From Selaginella moellendorffii (lineage: Eukaryota > Streptophyta > Lycopodiopsida > Selaginellales > Selaginellaceae), in the NCBI RefSeq assembly GCF_000143415.4, contig NW_003314272.1, forward strand, positions 2,691,728 through 2,755,727: 64,000 nt of DNA, in the 5' to 3' direction. The notes under the pieces were generated by a model. The model did not search any database and had not been told where the DNA came from. It saw nothing but the letters and a program-made list of their open reading frames with translations. Shown here piece by piece: positions 12,614-21,885 of the stretch. The first letter of the stretch is position 1. Each line of letters starts with the position of its first letter. A program made the translations under genes and the position numbers.

Positions 12614-13743
12614 ATGCTGCTCAGGACCTCCTCCACGCCGGCGCGTGGATCCTTCGATCTCGCGGAAGCAGTGGAAGGTGAGAGGGCTAGGATCGCTGGA
12701 TTCGCGTCACCGGCGGCGAGCTCTTGCTGCTCTAGCCGGGAGCTCGATCGCGCGCTCTCGGTCAGGAGGATCCAGTCGGAGAGCGATCTCTCGGCAGTGA
12801 GATCCCTGGCGCCGCCATGCATTTCGGCGAATACTGGCGATAGCGGCGGCCATGGCCGCCTCCGCAATGGCTCTCGAAGATCAATGCCGCCGCTCAAGCG
12901 CCACTCCTCGCTCCCCGCTGGCGCCGGTTCCGCGCTGGATTCCTTCTTGGACGAGTTGAAAGCGCCAGTGCCAGAAGAATCGGTGCTCCTTGGGAGCGAC
13001 TGTGAAGAAGAACGATGTAGCATCTCTGGGTGCTTTGGAGGGAATGGAGGATCGTGTTTGTCTAGCAGCACCATCAACCATTGGAGCTCACTGGAGCTTC
13101 CAGTGAAGTCTCTCCAGGATTTCAACGAGCTCCATGCAATGTCCATCGCGGGAGGATTTGGAATTGGTGGTGGTGGTGGGCTTGGAACCATCACCGGCGG
13201 TGGTGGCGGTGGTGGCAACCGCGATCGCCCATGCGGCATGGACGCTCACTACCGGCGGCTACTCGCGGAAGATCCGGGCAATTCTCTCTTGCTCAGGAAC
13301 TATGCTAGATATTTGTACGAGGTACGTATGGTTCCAAGATTTTTTCTTCTCTCTCCGCGTGATTAGCTTCTAAGCTTCTTGTTATTTCCAGAAGCGAGAT
13401 CTTCCAAGGGCCGAGGAGCTGTACGAGCGAGCCATCCTTGCGAGCCCCGACGATGCAGAGCTCCGCGCCCAGTATGCTAGACTCATCTGGGAGTTTCGGA
13501 GGGACGAGGAGCGAGCTGCGAGTTACTTCGAGCAAGCTGCCCAGGCCTCGCCAGACGACTGGTAACAAGCTCGAGCTCTGTTTTTGTTTCTCTTTTCTTA
13601 CGCTGTTCTTGTTTTTCTCTTGTTTGTTCTTCCGCAGCTCCGTGCTGGGTGCTTATGCGGCGTTTATGTGGGACGTTGACGAAGATGAAGAGCCAAAGAA
13701 CCACGCAATGCCTGTCCATTCTGCCATAGTCTCGGCAGCATAA
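12614..13743 (+). CDS. TPR-like superfamily protein
   Basis: Exons 12614-13321, 13392-13561 and 13638-13743 give 327 residues. The C-terminal third carries helical repeats of TPR/HAT type: DAHYRRLLAEDPGNSLLLRNYARYLYE, then LPRAEELYERAILASPDDAELRAQYARLIWE, then ERAASYFEQAAQASPDDCSVLGAYAAFMWD. This arrangement, after a Ser-rich, acidic and Gly-rich N-terminus, is typical of a plant-specific TPR-like family of unknown function. The Gly-rich linker near residues 180-205 is coded by GGTGGT repeats. The splices are supported by the continuous repeat pattern across both junctions. The gene is tail-to-tail with the PPR gene to its right, with about 170 bp between the stop codons. Confidence 0.75.
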
Positions 13744-13911
13744 AGTGGTGGTAGTGTTCTTTGCTATGATCGATCTAATAAATCGTAACTTCGTCTCCCA
13801 GAGAACTAGCTCAAGTCCGCTTTCTCGCAATGAAAGAGCTTTCGATCGGTGTCCCGGAGTTTTTCGGGGTTTCTGGTGGGGAAACTCGTGTCCTGGGAGC
13901 TTGATCAAGTC

Positions 13912-15423
13912 TCAGAAGTTGATCGAAGTCTCAAGCTTCCATTTCTGAAAGGCCGCCCTGTCCAGGAGCCTCTTCTTCACCGACAAGAGCAGCGTCTCAA
14001 ACGCGACGACGTCCGTGACACGCCCCTTGTCTCTGATGCTGGTCAGGAGATCGTTGGCCATGTCGAGCTTATCAATCTTGCAAAGCCCATCGAATACCAA
14101 GCTGTAAGTCACCGCGTTTGGAGTGCAGCCATCCTCCAGCATCCTCTTCACAAGCCGGCACGCCTCCACCATCTTCCCCGCCTTGCACAGCCCGGTCACC
14201 AGCACGGTGTAAGTCACAACGTCGGGCTTGCAACCCCGCGACACCATCTTCTCGAGCAGCGCAAAGCCTTTGTCGACGTCCCCGCACCGGCACAGCCCGT
14301 CGATGATGGTACTGTAAGTCACCACGTCCGGCGCACAGCCATGCTCGAGCATGCTGCTCAGGAGCTCGCGAGCTCGGTCCAGATCCTGGGCCTTGCAGTA
14401 GCCGTCCACCAGAGTATTGAAAGCCACCACGCTCGCGCAGCAGTCCTTCCGCCCGATCATCTCCTGGAGCAGCTCGTCGGCCTTGCGGAGGTTGGACGAC
14501 TTGCAAAGCCCGTTGATGAGGATGCTGTACGTGAAAGTGTCCGGCGAGCAGCCAGCGCGCTGCTTCATCTCCTCGAGAAAGCCGTAAGCGCGGTCGATTT
14601 CCCCGGACTTGCAGAAGCCATGGATGATTGCGTTGTAAGTCTGGGTATCCGGCGTGGTGGTCATTCCTTGCATCACAAGCACGGCCTCTCCACTACGGCC
14701 AGCGCTCGAGAGCCCGTTGATGAGAGTGTTGTAAGTGACGAGGTTGGCAGCGAAGCCACTCCTTTCCATCTCGTCGAGGACTTGCTGGGCTTCGTCGAGC
14801 CTCCCGGCCTTGCAGAGTCCGGCTATCAGTGTGTTGAAAGTCACCACGTCCGGCTTGCAAGCTCCATCTTTCATGTTCTTGACGACCTCCATCGCCTCTG
14901 GAACTTTGCCCGACTTACACAGCGCGTGGACGAAGAAGTTGTACATGGAAGGAGTGGGAGCCATGCCTGGCTGCTGCTCCATCTCGCGGAGCAAATCCAT
15001 GGCGGCCTGGAGCTCCCCGGCCAGGCAGTGCGCTCGGACGAGCACAAAGTACGTGTAGTTGTCGAAGAGTGGCGGCGATGGAGGAGACGAAGAGGAGCTT
15101 GCCACCGCCATTTCTTCCTTGTAGATCCTGAAAGCCTCCCTGTGTCTACCGCCAGAGACTAGAGCCTCGAGGAGCTTGTTGTAAGTGAAACTGGTGTGGG
15201 AGAAGCCCACCTCCGGCCTGGCCACGAATCGGAAGAAGACGCTCGCTAGATCGGCCTCTTTCTTGAGCTGTTCCAGCACGCCCGCGACGAGCCTGGGGCT
15301 GCGGAGGACGCGCGCGCAGCCGTTGCTCTGCCGGCCCCACTCCAGCAGCCGCTGCTCGTTCTTGTGCGATCGGAGGAGGCGCACGAGCTGGACTGTGGCG
15401 ATTGCGATGCTGGGAGGGAGCAT
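13912..15423 (-). CDS. P-class pentatricopeptide repeat protein
   Basis: A single exon encodes 503 residues. About a dozen 35-residue PPR motifs run from residue 80 to 480, with repeated signatures such as VVTFNTLIAGLCKAGRLDEA, TYNTLINGLSSAGRSGEA, TYSILINGLCKSSNLRKA and VVTYTVLVTGLCKAGKMVEA. No E, E+ or DYW tail is present, so it belongs to the P class, whose members bind organelle RNA to stabilise, cleave or help translate it. The first about 45 residues are rich in Leu, Arg and Ser with few acidic residues, consistent with a mitochondrial or plastid presequence. The lack of introns fits the family. RNA target unknown. Confidence 0.9.
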   Translation of the reverse strand: MLPPSIAIATVQLVRLLRSHKNEQRLLEWGRQSNGCARVLRSPRLVAGVLEQLKKEADLASVFFRFVARPEVGFSHTSFTYNKLLEALVSGGRHREAFRIYKEEMAVASSSSSPPSPPLFDNYTYFVLVRAHCLAGELQAAMDLLREMEQQPGMAPTPSMYNFFVHALCKSGKVPEAMEVVKNMKDGACKPDVVTFNTLIAGLCKAGRLDEAQQVLDEMERSGFAANLVTYNTLINGLSSAGRSGEAVLVMQGMTTTPDTQTYNAIIHGFCKSGEIDRAYGFLEEMKQRAGCSPDTFTYSILINGLCKSSNLRKADELLQEMIGRKDCCASVVAFNTLVDGYCKAQDLDRARELLSSMLEHGCAPDVVTYSTIIDGLCRCGDVDKGFALLEKMVSRGCKPDVVTYTVLVTGLCKAGKMVEACRLVKRMLEDGCTPNAVTYSLVFDGLCKIDKLDMANDLLTSIRDKGRVTDVVAFETLLLSVKKRLLDRAAFQKWKLETSINF

Positions 15424-15902
15424 GGCGCTGAGATCAGCGGAGAATCATACCTGGTGGGAATCGCCATCCGCTAGAACCCTAGAAATTCTTGCAGCATTCC
15501 ATTGTTTGTACCCTACTTAAGTTTCATGCCAAGTAGGTGCATGAATTGCTTGGGAAAAATTACATTCTTTCTTCCTTTAAGCGTTAAATGCTGGGTAGAG
15601 CAAAGGCTGGAAATGATCTAGCGACGAATTCTTTGTGTCGATCACTCCACTGTTTCACTGCAAGGAAAGAAGAAGAAGAACCAACGCGATCAAACCAAAA
15701 TCCTCGAAAGAAACATGACAAGAAAGAGTTTTTAGAACCTGCTTCATCGTTGCTCTTTGGCTCTTTAACAGTGGCCGCTCTTTCGATCAGCTTGGGCACT
15801 GGAACCAAGATGGTTTGAGCGCGGTGAAGAGGAAAATCAAGCCATACATACCATTCTTTCCGCTGGTGGCATTCACCAATAACGCAGGCAGATTCGTTCT
15901 AG
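15424..15902. other. Intergenic
   Basis: This is the upstream region of the PPR gene and 3' flank of the PEPCK-like gene. I see no supported gene; open frames of about 75 codons occur on both strands but show no domain or codon pattern. Confidence 0.4.
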
Positions 15903-17134
15903 TCAGCTGCAAATTTTTCGAGCAAAGTTAGCTCCGATTCTCGTGAAGAGTTCTTTTACCATGGCAGCTAGCTCCGTGGCGAGCGTAGCCGGATCGACGG
16001 AGGCCAGGCGCTTGTTGTACGCTGGGGTGTAAGTCTTGCCATCGTAGCCGGCCAGAGAGAGGAAGGCACATTGCTGAGGGCTCAACTTGGTGATCTCTGG
16101 AAGAACACCAGAGCTGGAAAAAGGAAACGATGAGATTTTTTTCCAGGAGAATTCGTTTTTGTCACGTACCTGTCAACCGTGACGAGCACAAGAGCTGCTG
16201 GGGAGACGAGCTTTGGCACAGCGGCTTTCTGTGTGTTGAAAAATCTCGTGGCTCCAAAGCTAGCATTCCAGAGAACTCCCTCTTCTGGAAAGACCGATGC
16301 TTTGATCACGGCCTCGTTCTTGGAGAGGATGGAGTCCGGTCCAGCGACGATTACATGAGAGTCTTTAATGTGGAGTACGCTGAGCAAAGGAAGAACAAAT
16401 AAAAATGCTCTTGGAGTGAGAATTTTGCTGCAAGCAAACCTGAGAGACGACCATACCGAGCTGTTAGAGGCAGAGCTCCGCTCGCAACGATTGCAGGAGC
16501 AGCAAGAGCGGCGATTGCGTCTTTCAGAGCCTTCTCATCGGCGAAAGCTTTTCCACCAACGATCAAGGCCGAGCGATCGTAGTCCGCAGCAATGAAAGGA
16601 GTGTTCTCTGGGAGCTCCAACGCTTTGGTCCTGAAGTGATGTTTTCCATAAGCAAATGAAGAGAAAAAACTGATCTTTCTTAGCGTAACTTACTTGTGTG
16701 CGGATGCAACGTAGATGGATAGCGCAGACTCTCCCCTTTCAACAGTGGAGCACAGTGTGTCTTTCAAAATCCCCGCAGCCGAAGGATTGTCACAGACTGC
16801 TCGAACTTTAACATGCTTGGACGATGCTCCAATGGAACCATCTTGCACAAACAGCTTGCTGCAAGAGGAAAGGTGTTGAGCCACCTAGCACACGATCGTT
16901 CCAGCAAGGTTGGAGCAAACAATGAAAGCAAAAATCAAAGAAAGATCCTCTTTGGTACCTCCTTGAATAGCTTGTTAAACTGTGCCTTGCTGATCTCGCT
17001 AGCGCCGGTGGAGTAGCTTCCACGGGCAAAAATCTTGGATCCAGAGATAGAGTCTGGAATAGTGATTCTTGCTAGCTGAAAAGCAAATAACCGAGCAGCC
17101 TAGAACTGTGACTTGCCTTGTGGACGAGCACCAT
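15903..17134 (-). CDS. Reduced phosphoenolpyruvate carboxykinase-like protein, 5' end uncertain
   Basis: Minus-strand exons 17117-17134, 16959-17075, 16694-16884, 16457-16630, 16170-16379 and 15903-16113 join in frame to 306 residues. Blocks resemble ATP-dependent PEPCK: KLFVQDGSIGASSKHVKVRAV (cf. lyVvDgf.GAdp...vRvi), VSPAALVLVTVDSSGVLPEITKLSPQQ (cf. iFLtaDafGvLPpvskLtpeQ), and a C-terminal LATELAAMVKELF..NF like the PEPCK end. The kinase P-loop (GxxGxGKT) and metal-binding core are not visible; the corresponding stretch reads HVIVAGPDSILSKNEAV. Carboxykinase activity is therefore doubtful. The intron after 17117 has a GC donor. More 5' exons may exist up to about 17440, where an ATG opens MLASRGVRRYVWNVWRHRS, a presequence-like start, but I could not connect it in frame. 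Family assignment is tentative. Confidence 0.45.
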
Positions 17135-17580
17135 GATCCTGGAGCTCCGAGTCCTTGAGATTGTCATACACATCTCCAGACGGTGGGATAGCCTTGGCTG
17201 AAAGCGCCCAGTTCAAAGTATAGCTCAATCCAACCCTCTCCCTGGAACACAGTCATCACCGAAAAACCCGATTTTCCCGCTATCAAAAACCTTGGGAAGG
17301 CGATCGTCTCCACTCCAGCTTCTTTCATAGCAAGAACCCGCGAAAACTGGAACACAAGATCTTCTCAGCGAGTTCCAAGAACCAAGTTTGCGCTTACCGA
17401 GCGGTGTCGCCATACATTCCATACGTAGCGCCTAACCCCACGACTCGCCAGCATCTTCCGAACCCGCAACGGAGGTTATGCCTATTTCTTTTCTTTTTGC
17501 CTCTTTCCCTTGAAACGAGTCAGTTTCAATTGCGCAAAAAAATTCCATCCTTTACAAAGTAAAACGGAATGGACCTGAGG

Positions 17581-19169
17581 TTAGAGCTCCTTTGTTCGGG
17601 GAAAATTGTTGCTGGTTGTTGTTTTGATCACTTTCTTCTGGTGGGACTGCTCCAGGACCTGCTTGGTTTTTTCCAGGACTCCAAAGAAAATGGAGCCTCC
17701 GATGCCAATCCACATCACTCGCGGACCGATTCCCTGCGTAAATAGTTTGTTTTCTAACTCCAAGAAGCACTAGAGCTTACTTTGGTGAGTGCTCCAGCTC
17801 CTTCTTCTTGGACGATCTTCTGGACGCAATCGACTATGCCTTTGTATGCGTTTGATTTTCCCTGGAGGATTTGCAAAGTCCATGATTTCAAGTCCTTGAA
17901 GTCGCCGAAAAGCTTACCTGGATCATGAGGCGTGTTTTGATGACGTCCAGGGGCGTAGTCAAGGCACCCGTTAATGCCCCTGGAAAGACGTCTCAGAACA
18001 AAAAAGTAGAAGGAAACACGAGAGATCTTGCTCACCAGCGAAGGCTCCGACAAGAGCTGTTTCGGAGTCATAGAGATCTCGTCTGGCCTGATAGACAACA
18101 ACGAAAGATTAAGCTGCTTAACTCGTAACTCATAAGTAATTTACCATCTTTTTGTAGCCGATCTTAAGTTGCTCGTAAATGCAAAACTGGATCGCGTCGA
18201 AAGGCAGGTCTCGCAACAAGAAGGAACCAAATCCCTGCACCGGGGAACCACAGTTTTCTTAAGATAGCGACTTCAATCGTAAAATATTAAATATTTTACC
18301 GCATAGAGGCCCCGGAAACCTTCGTTGCTCACAATACTCCGGACAGCTATGTGAGCCCTTGGAAACTCACGAGTTTGCATCCTTTGTTTCACCACCTGAG
18401 ATGTAAACGAAGAAGAAAATATTGAAAAGCTTGATTTCTTCGCGTTACCTCGGTGGGCACACGGACGAGAGATGCTGCAAGTCCTCCGGTAGCACCAGCC
18501 GTCTGTGGAGGAGGAAAACTCGATAGGTAAAAGAAGAAGCAAGCTTACAAGCTTACCAAGTGAGCGATGGAACTTAAATGATCTGGAAGGCATTCTTCCA
18601 GCTTCCGTTTCACAGGCTCGTAAACTCCAACAAAAATCGCGGACGCCCTGAAGAAAACCACGAAGCCAAATCATTCCAGTTTTCCAGTAAAGATTTTCTT
18701 ACGGTAGAACTCCCAGGAGGTTCCCGGCTAGACCCGAATACAGGCCTTTTAGCACGATCTTCCCGCTCGTTCGAGCAGCCTGTTTGGTACATGCATTGAA
18801 TGAAAAGAGAAAAAAAGTAAGGCTAGGAGTGAAGTAGAAAAAAAAACAAAGAGATTAGAGCTTTCCTGGAGTCGAGTTTTGATAGTGTCAATCGGATAGA
18901 GCACGGTTTCAACGACAACTCCAGCAGTGGCTCCAGCAATCGCTCCCTCTTTTCAAAGAGAGAAAAATATAAAGGTAAACGAAAAAAAAAAGAAAAAAAA
19001 AAGAAAAAAAGAGCTTCACACACCTATGATAACTTGAGCGAAATTGATTTGCTTTCTCGAAGGAATCGCGGTCGTGGCTGTTCCAGCGCGCGTTTCAATA
19101 GCTGGAAACACAAAACCAGAATTAGAGCTCCTTCTCTGCCGTCGAGCACTCACATTTCGATTCTTCCAT
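17581..19169 (-). CDS. SAMC: S-adenosylmethionine carrier (mitochondrial carrier family)
   Basis: Twelve minus-strand exons (19154-19169, 19024-19101, 18866-18948, 18703-18779, 18557-18647, 18449-18502, 18300-18395, 18145-18234, 18036-18087, 17918-17979, 17781-17861, 17581-17733) give 310 residues. Three carrier repeats are visible, each with the Px[D/E]xx[K/R] signature: YPIDTIKTRL, VPTEVVKQRM and TPLDVIKTRL. GLYSGLAGNLLGVLPASAIFVGVYEPVKRKL and SFLLRDLPFDAIQFCIYEQLKIGYK are close to plant SAMC1, which exchanges cytosolic S-adenosylmethionine for S-adenosylhomocysteine across the plastid and mitochondrial membranes. The junction after exon 3 (TRLQ|AAR) is forced by the protein, yet the intron begins GA, not GT. 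It is divergent from CTU1, with 209 bp between the start codons. Confidence 0.92.
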
Positions 19170-19378
19170 GGCGTGTTGGATAATCCAAGGCACGCCGCTC
19201 CAATGCCCCAATCCTGTGAAGCGCCGGGCGCGGATTTGTCACGGATTGACCTAAAATCCGTGAGAGAGGGAAGAGAAGCGCGCAGAGAGCCCTTGCGGTT
19301 TTGGGTTTTAAACAGATGTGGTAAAGATTCAACGGATATGCCGCTCTCATTTTAGGGTTCTTTCGATCGATCGATCGA
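19170..19378. promoter_or_regulatory. Shared bidirectional promoter of SAMC and CTU1
   Basis: Only 209 bp separate the two divergent start codons, so both genes must use this region or each other's leader. It has no clear TATA box near either gene. It contains TTTTAGGGTTCTTT, a telo-box-like motif, and an ATCGATCGATCGA run directly before the CTU1 start. Confidence 0.5.
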
Positions 19379-20935
19379 ATGGTGCGCCAGTGCGAGCACT
19401 GCGGGGAGAGGCGCCAGGCGCTGCGACGGCCAAAGACTGGACACAAGGTGAAATTTCAATCATATTTCTCGCCAAGGTGTTGATTCCGAGGCGATCGTCC
19501 AGGTTTGCCGAGAATGCTTCTTTCAATTGCTCGAGGATGAAGTTCACGAGACGATCACGCAAAATCAACTGTTCAAGAAGGGGGAGAGGGTCGCAATGGC
19601 AGCGTCTGGCGGCAAAGGTAGAGAGTTTTAGTCCATCTTTTCTAGCACTGTTTATTCCTTCTTCTAGATTCTACTGTGCTTGCGCATATTCTCTCGGAGC
19701 TTAATACGAGGCACGACTATGGACTGGATCTCTTCTTGTTGTCCATCGACGAGGGAATTTCCGGCTATCGGGATGACTCCCTCGAGACTGTCAAGCGAAA
19801 CGAAGTCCAGGTAGATTTTCACCATGTCCATTTTTTCTTGCGTTCTTACGTAAGTTTCTTTTGTTCTTTTGTTTTGCTCTCTCTTGCAGTATGGCATTCC
19901 TCTGAAGGTCTTGTCCTACAAAGAGCTTTACGGGTGGACCATGGATGAAATCGTCAAAGAGATTGGACGCAAGAACAACTGCACCTTCTGCGGTGTATTC
20001 CGGCGACAGGTAGATCCTTTTTTGTTTTTCTATCTCTCTCTCTCTCTCTCTCTCCAAAGCTACAGAGACTTGGCTCGTTTTTTCGCAGGCCTTGGACAGA
20101 GGAGCGGCTCTGATGAAGGCTGACAAAATGGCAACCGGGCACAACGCGGATGATATGGCTGAGACAATTTTGCTCAATCTGTTACGAGGCGACATTGCTC
20201 GGTATGTTTAGCAGCTCCACTTTCGTTCCGTTTTCTCGTTGATTCGAAGAGAACTTGACTATTGCCAGGACAGCTTAAGTCGATGTACCGCTATAATGAC
20301 AGGTGAAGAGGGTGCCTTACCACGGTGCAAGCCTTTCAAGTACACATATGAGAAAGAGATCGTCATGTATGCGTACTTCAAGAAGCTTGACTATTTCTCC
20401 ACAGAATGTGAGGATTTTCTTTCAGCAGTAGTTCGAAAGTAACCAGCGTACTTTGGCTTGCAGGTATTTACTCGCCGAACGCCTACCGAGGGTATGCCCG
20501 AGACTTTATCAAGGACTTGGAGGCTATCAGGTCATGGACTTTACCATTTTTCCTTTGTCACTGCTCACTCTTGACTATTCAGACCTCGGGCGATAGTTGA
20601 CATAATTAAGTCTGGAGAGGACTTTAGAATTTCATCCACTGCTAGGATGCCAGTCCAAGGCGTTTGCTCTCGGTGTGGATACATTTCTAGCCAGGTAAGT
20701 GTCTTTTTTCTTCTTCTTTCAAGCAACTATCTATATCACGCTTTTAAAATTTTCGCAGAAACTATGCAAGGCATGTGTACTGCTCGATGGTTTAAATCGC
20801 GGACTTCCAAGGCTGGGCATTAGCAGAACTCGAGGCATCAAGAGTACAAACGGCGTCGCAGACATTGACGAGAAATCAGCGGTGGCGGGGGCTGTTGGCA
20901 ACGGATTTTCCAAAAAACTAAGCCTGGAATTCTGA
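19379..20935 (+). CDS. CTU1: Cytoplasmic tRNA 2-thiolation protein 1 (CTU1/NCS6)
   Basis: Nine exons (19379-19447, 19503-19617, 19668-19810, 19890-20009, 20089-20201, 20274-20407, 20464-20530, 20583-20694, 20759-20935) give 349 residues. The N-terminal zinc site is CEHC plus CREC (C5, C8, C25, C28). The PP-loop ATP pyrophosphatase motif is SGGKDST (58-64). CTFC and FRRQALDRGA, then [21 protein letters not shown], are the TtcA/Ncs6 signatures, and the C-terminal zinc site is [16 protein letters not shown]. With CTU2 it thiolates the wobble uridine (s2U34) of tRNA-Lys, -Glu and -Gln, taking sulfur from the URM1 pathway. All catalytic residues are present. Intron 4 contains a short (TC)n tract. 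Confidence 0.95.
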
Positions 20936-21885
20936 GAGTCATGTGACGGGAGGTACGTACTTTGTAAATCTCGGACTTCTATACTCTTTCTACTTGGTCA
21001 TGTTGATTGCAGTGCAAACTAGTGAAAACTAAGAAGAAGAAGATGAAGAAGCACGACGCAGCTTTGATCGTCCGGATCGAAATCGATGACAAACCAATCT
21101 AGAGACGTGATCCTCGCATCCAAAATGACGATGATGAAATCAAACGGACAGAGCCGAGAGGAAGCTAGGATTGAATCGTATCGTCCTAGAGTTCATCATC
21201 AAGCACACCAGGAAAAAAGGAGAGAAAAAAACGATCTTGTGAAAGTCCTTTGGCGATGGTGGCGATGGTGGCCAGCGATTGACGAAGATGGGCGAAGGAA
21301 AAATGGCGTCGGGGGTTCGAATCCCAGTCGCGAGACAAAGTATGCTATTTTAATATTTTCAGTGTGTAGAGGAGAGTGAAGTGTGTGTAGTAGCATGGAC
21401 CGTTTCCAGAGTGAGCCCTCCCTCGGTAGTACTTTGATGAGAGAGAGAGAGGAGTTCTAGCGCGCCTGGATCATTCGCTATAGCTCGCCCCCACGCTGCG
21501 TGATGATTGAGGACGATGATTCTTACTGCTAGATCGCATGGCGCGGCGTGGCCTTCTTTGGCGCCGGCGCGCGGCGGAGTAGCGGGCGGAGCGCCGCTAG
21601 CGACAAATGTAGATTGAGCTTATTCTTCCTTTCCTCGCTCTTCTTTCTTCGATGCGCCCGCTCGCCGCCGCCGCCGGGGCGATCGCCCGGCGCTGGATTA
21701 GGTCTGCTGCCTCGCATCTTTCTTTCCTCCTCCTCGCAAGGTCTTAGGCGAGCGGAATTTCGGAGAGCGATGGGAGGAGAGCTCCTGGCGTGATGGCACG
21801 GGGCAATGGATCGGTCGTAGCAGCGGCGTCTCTAGCCATAGAATGGATGATCCTCTCCTTTTTGTGACGAGCAGGAATAGCAGCG
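20936..21885. other. Intergenic with a tRNA-like T-arm remnant
   Basis: No gene is supported. At 21311-21324 lies GGGGTTCGAATCCC, a perfect T-arm/B-box sequence, but no acceptor stem, D-arm or anticodon arm can be folded around it, so it looks like a decayed tRNA-derived repeat. The rest is the GC-rich 5' flank of the fucosyltransferase-like gene. Confidence 0.4.

Noticed and set aside
21311-21324. Possible tRNA gene around GGGGTTCGAATCCC
   Set aside because: No acceptor, D-arm or anticodon arm folds around this T-arm-like sequence.
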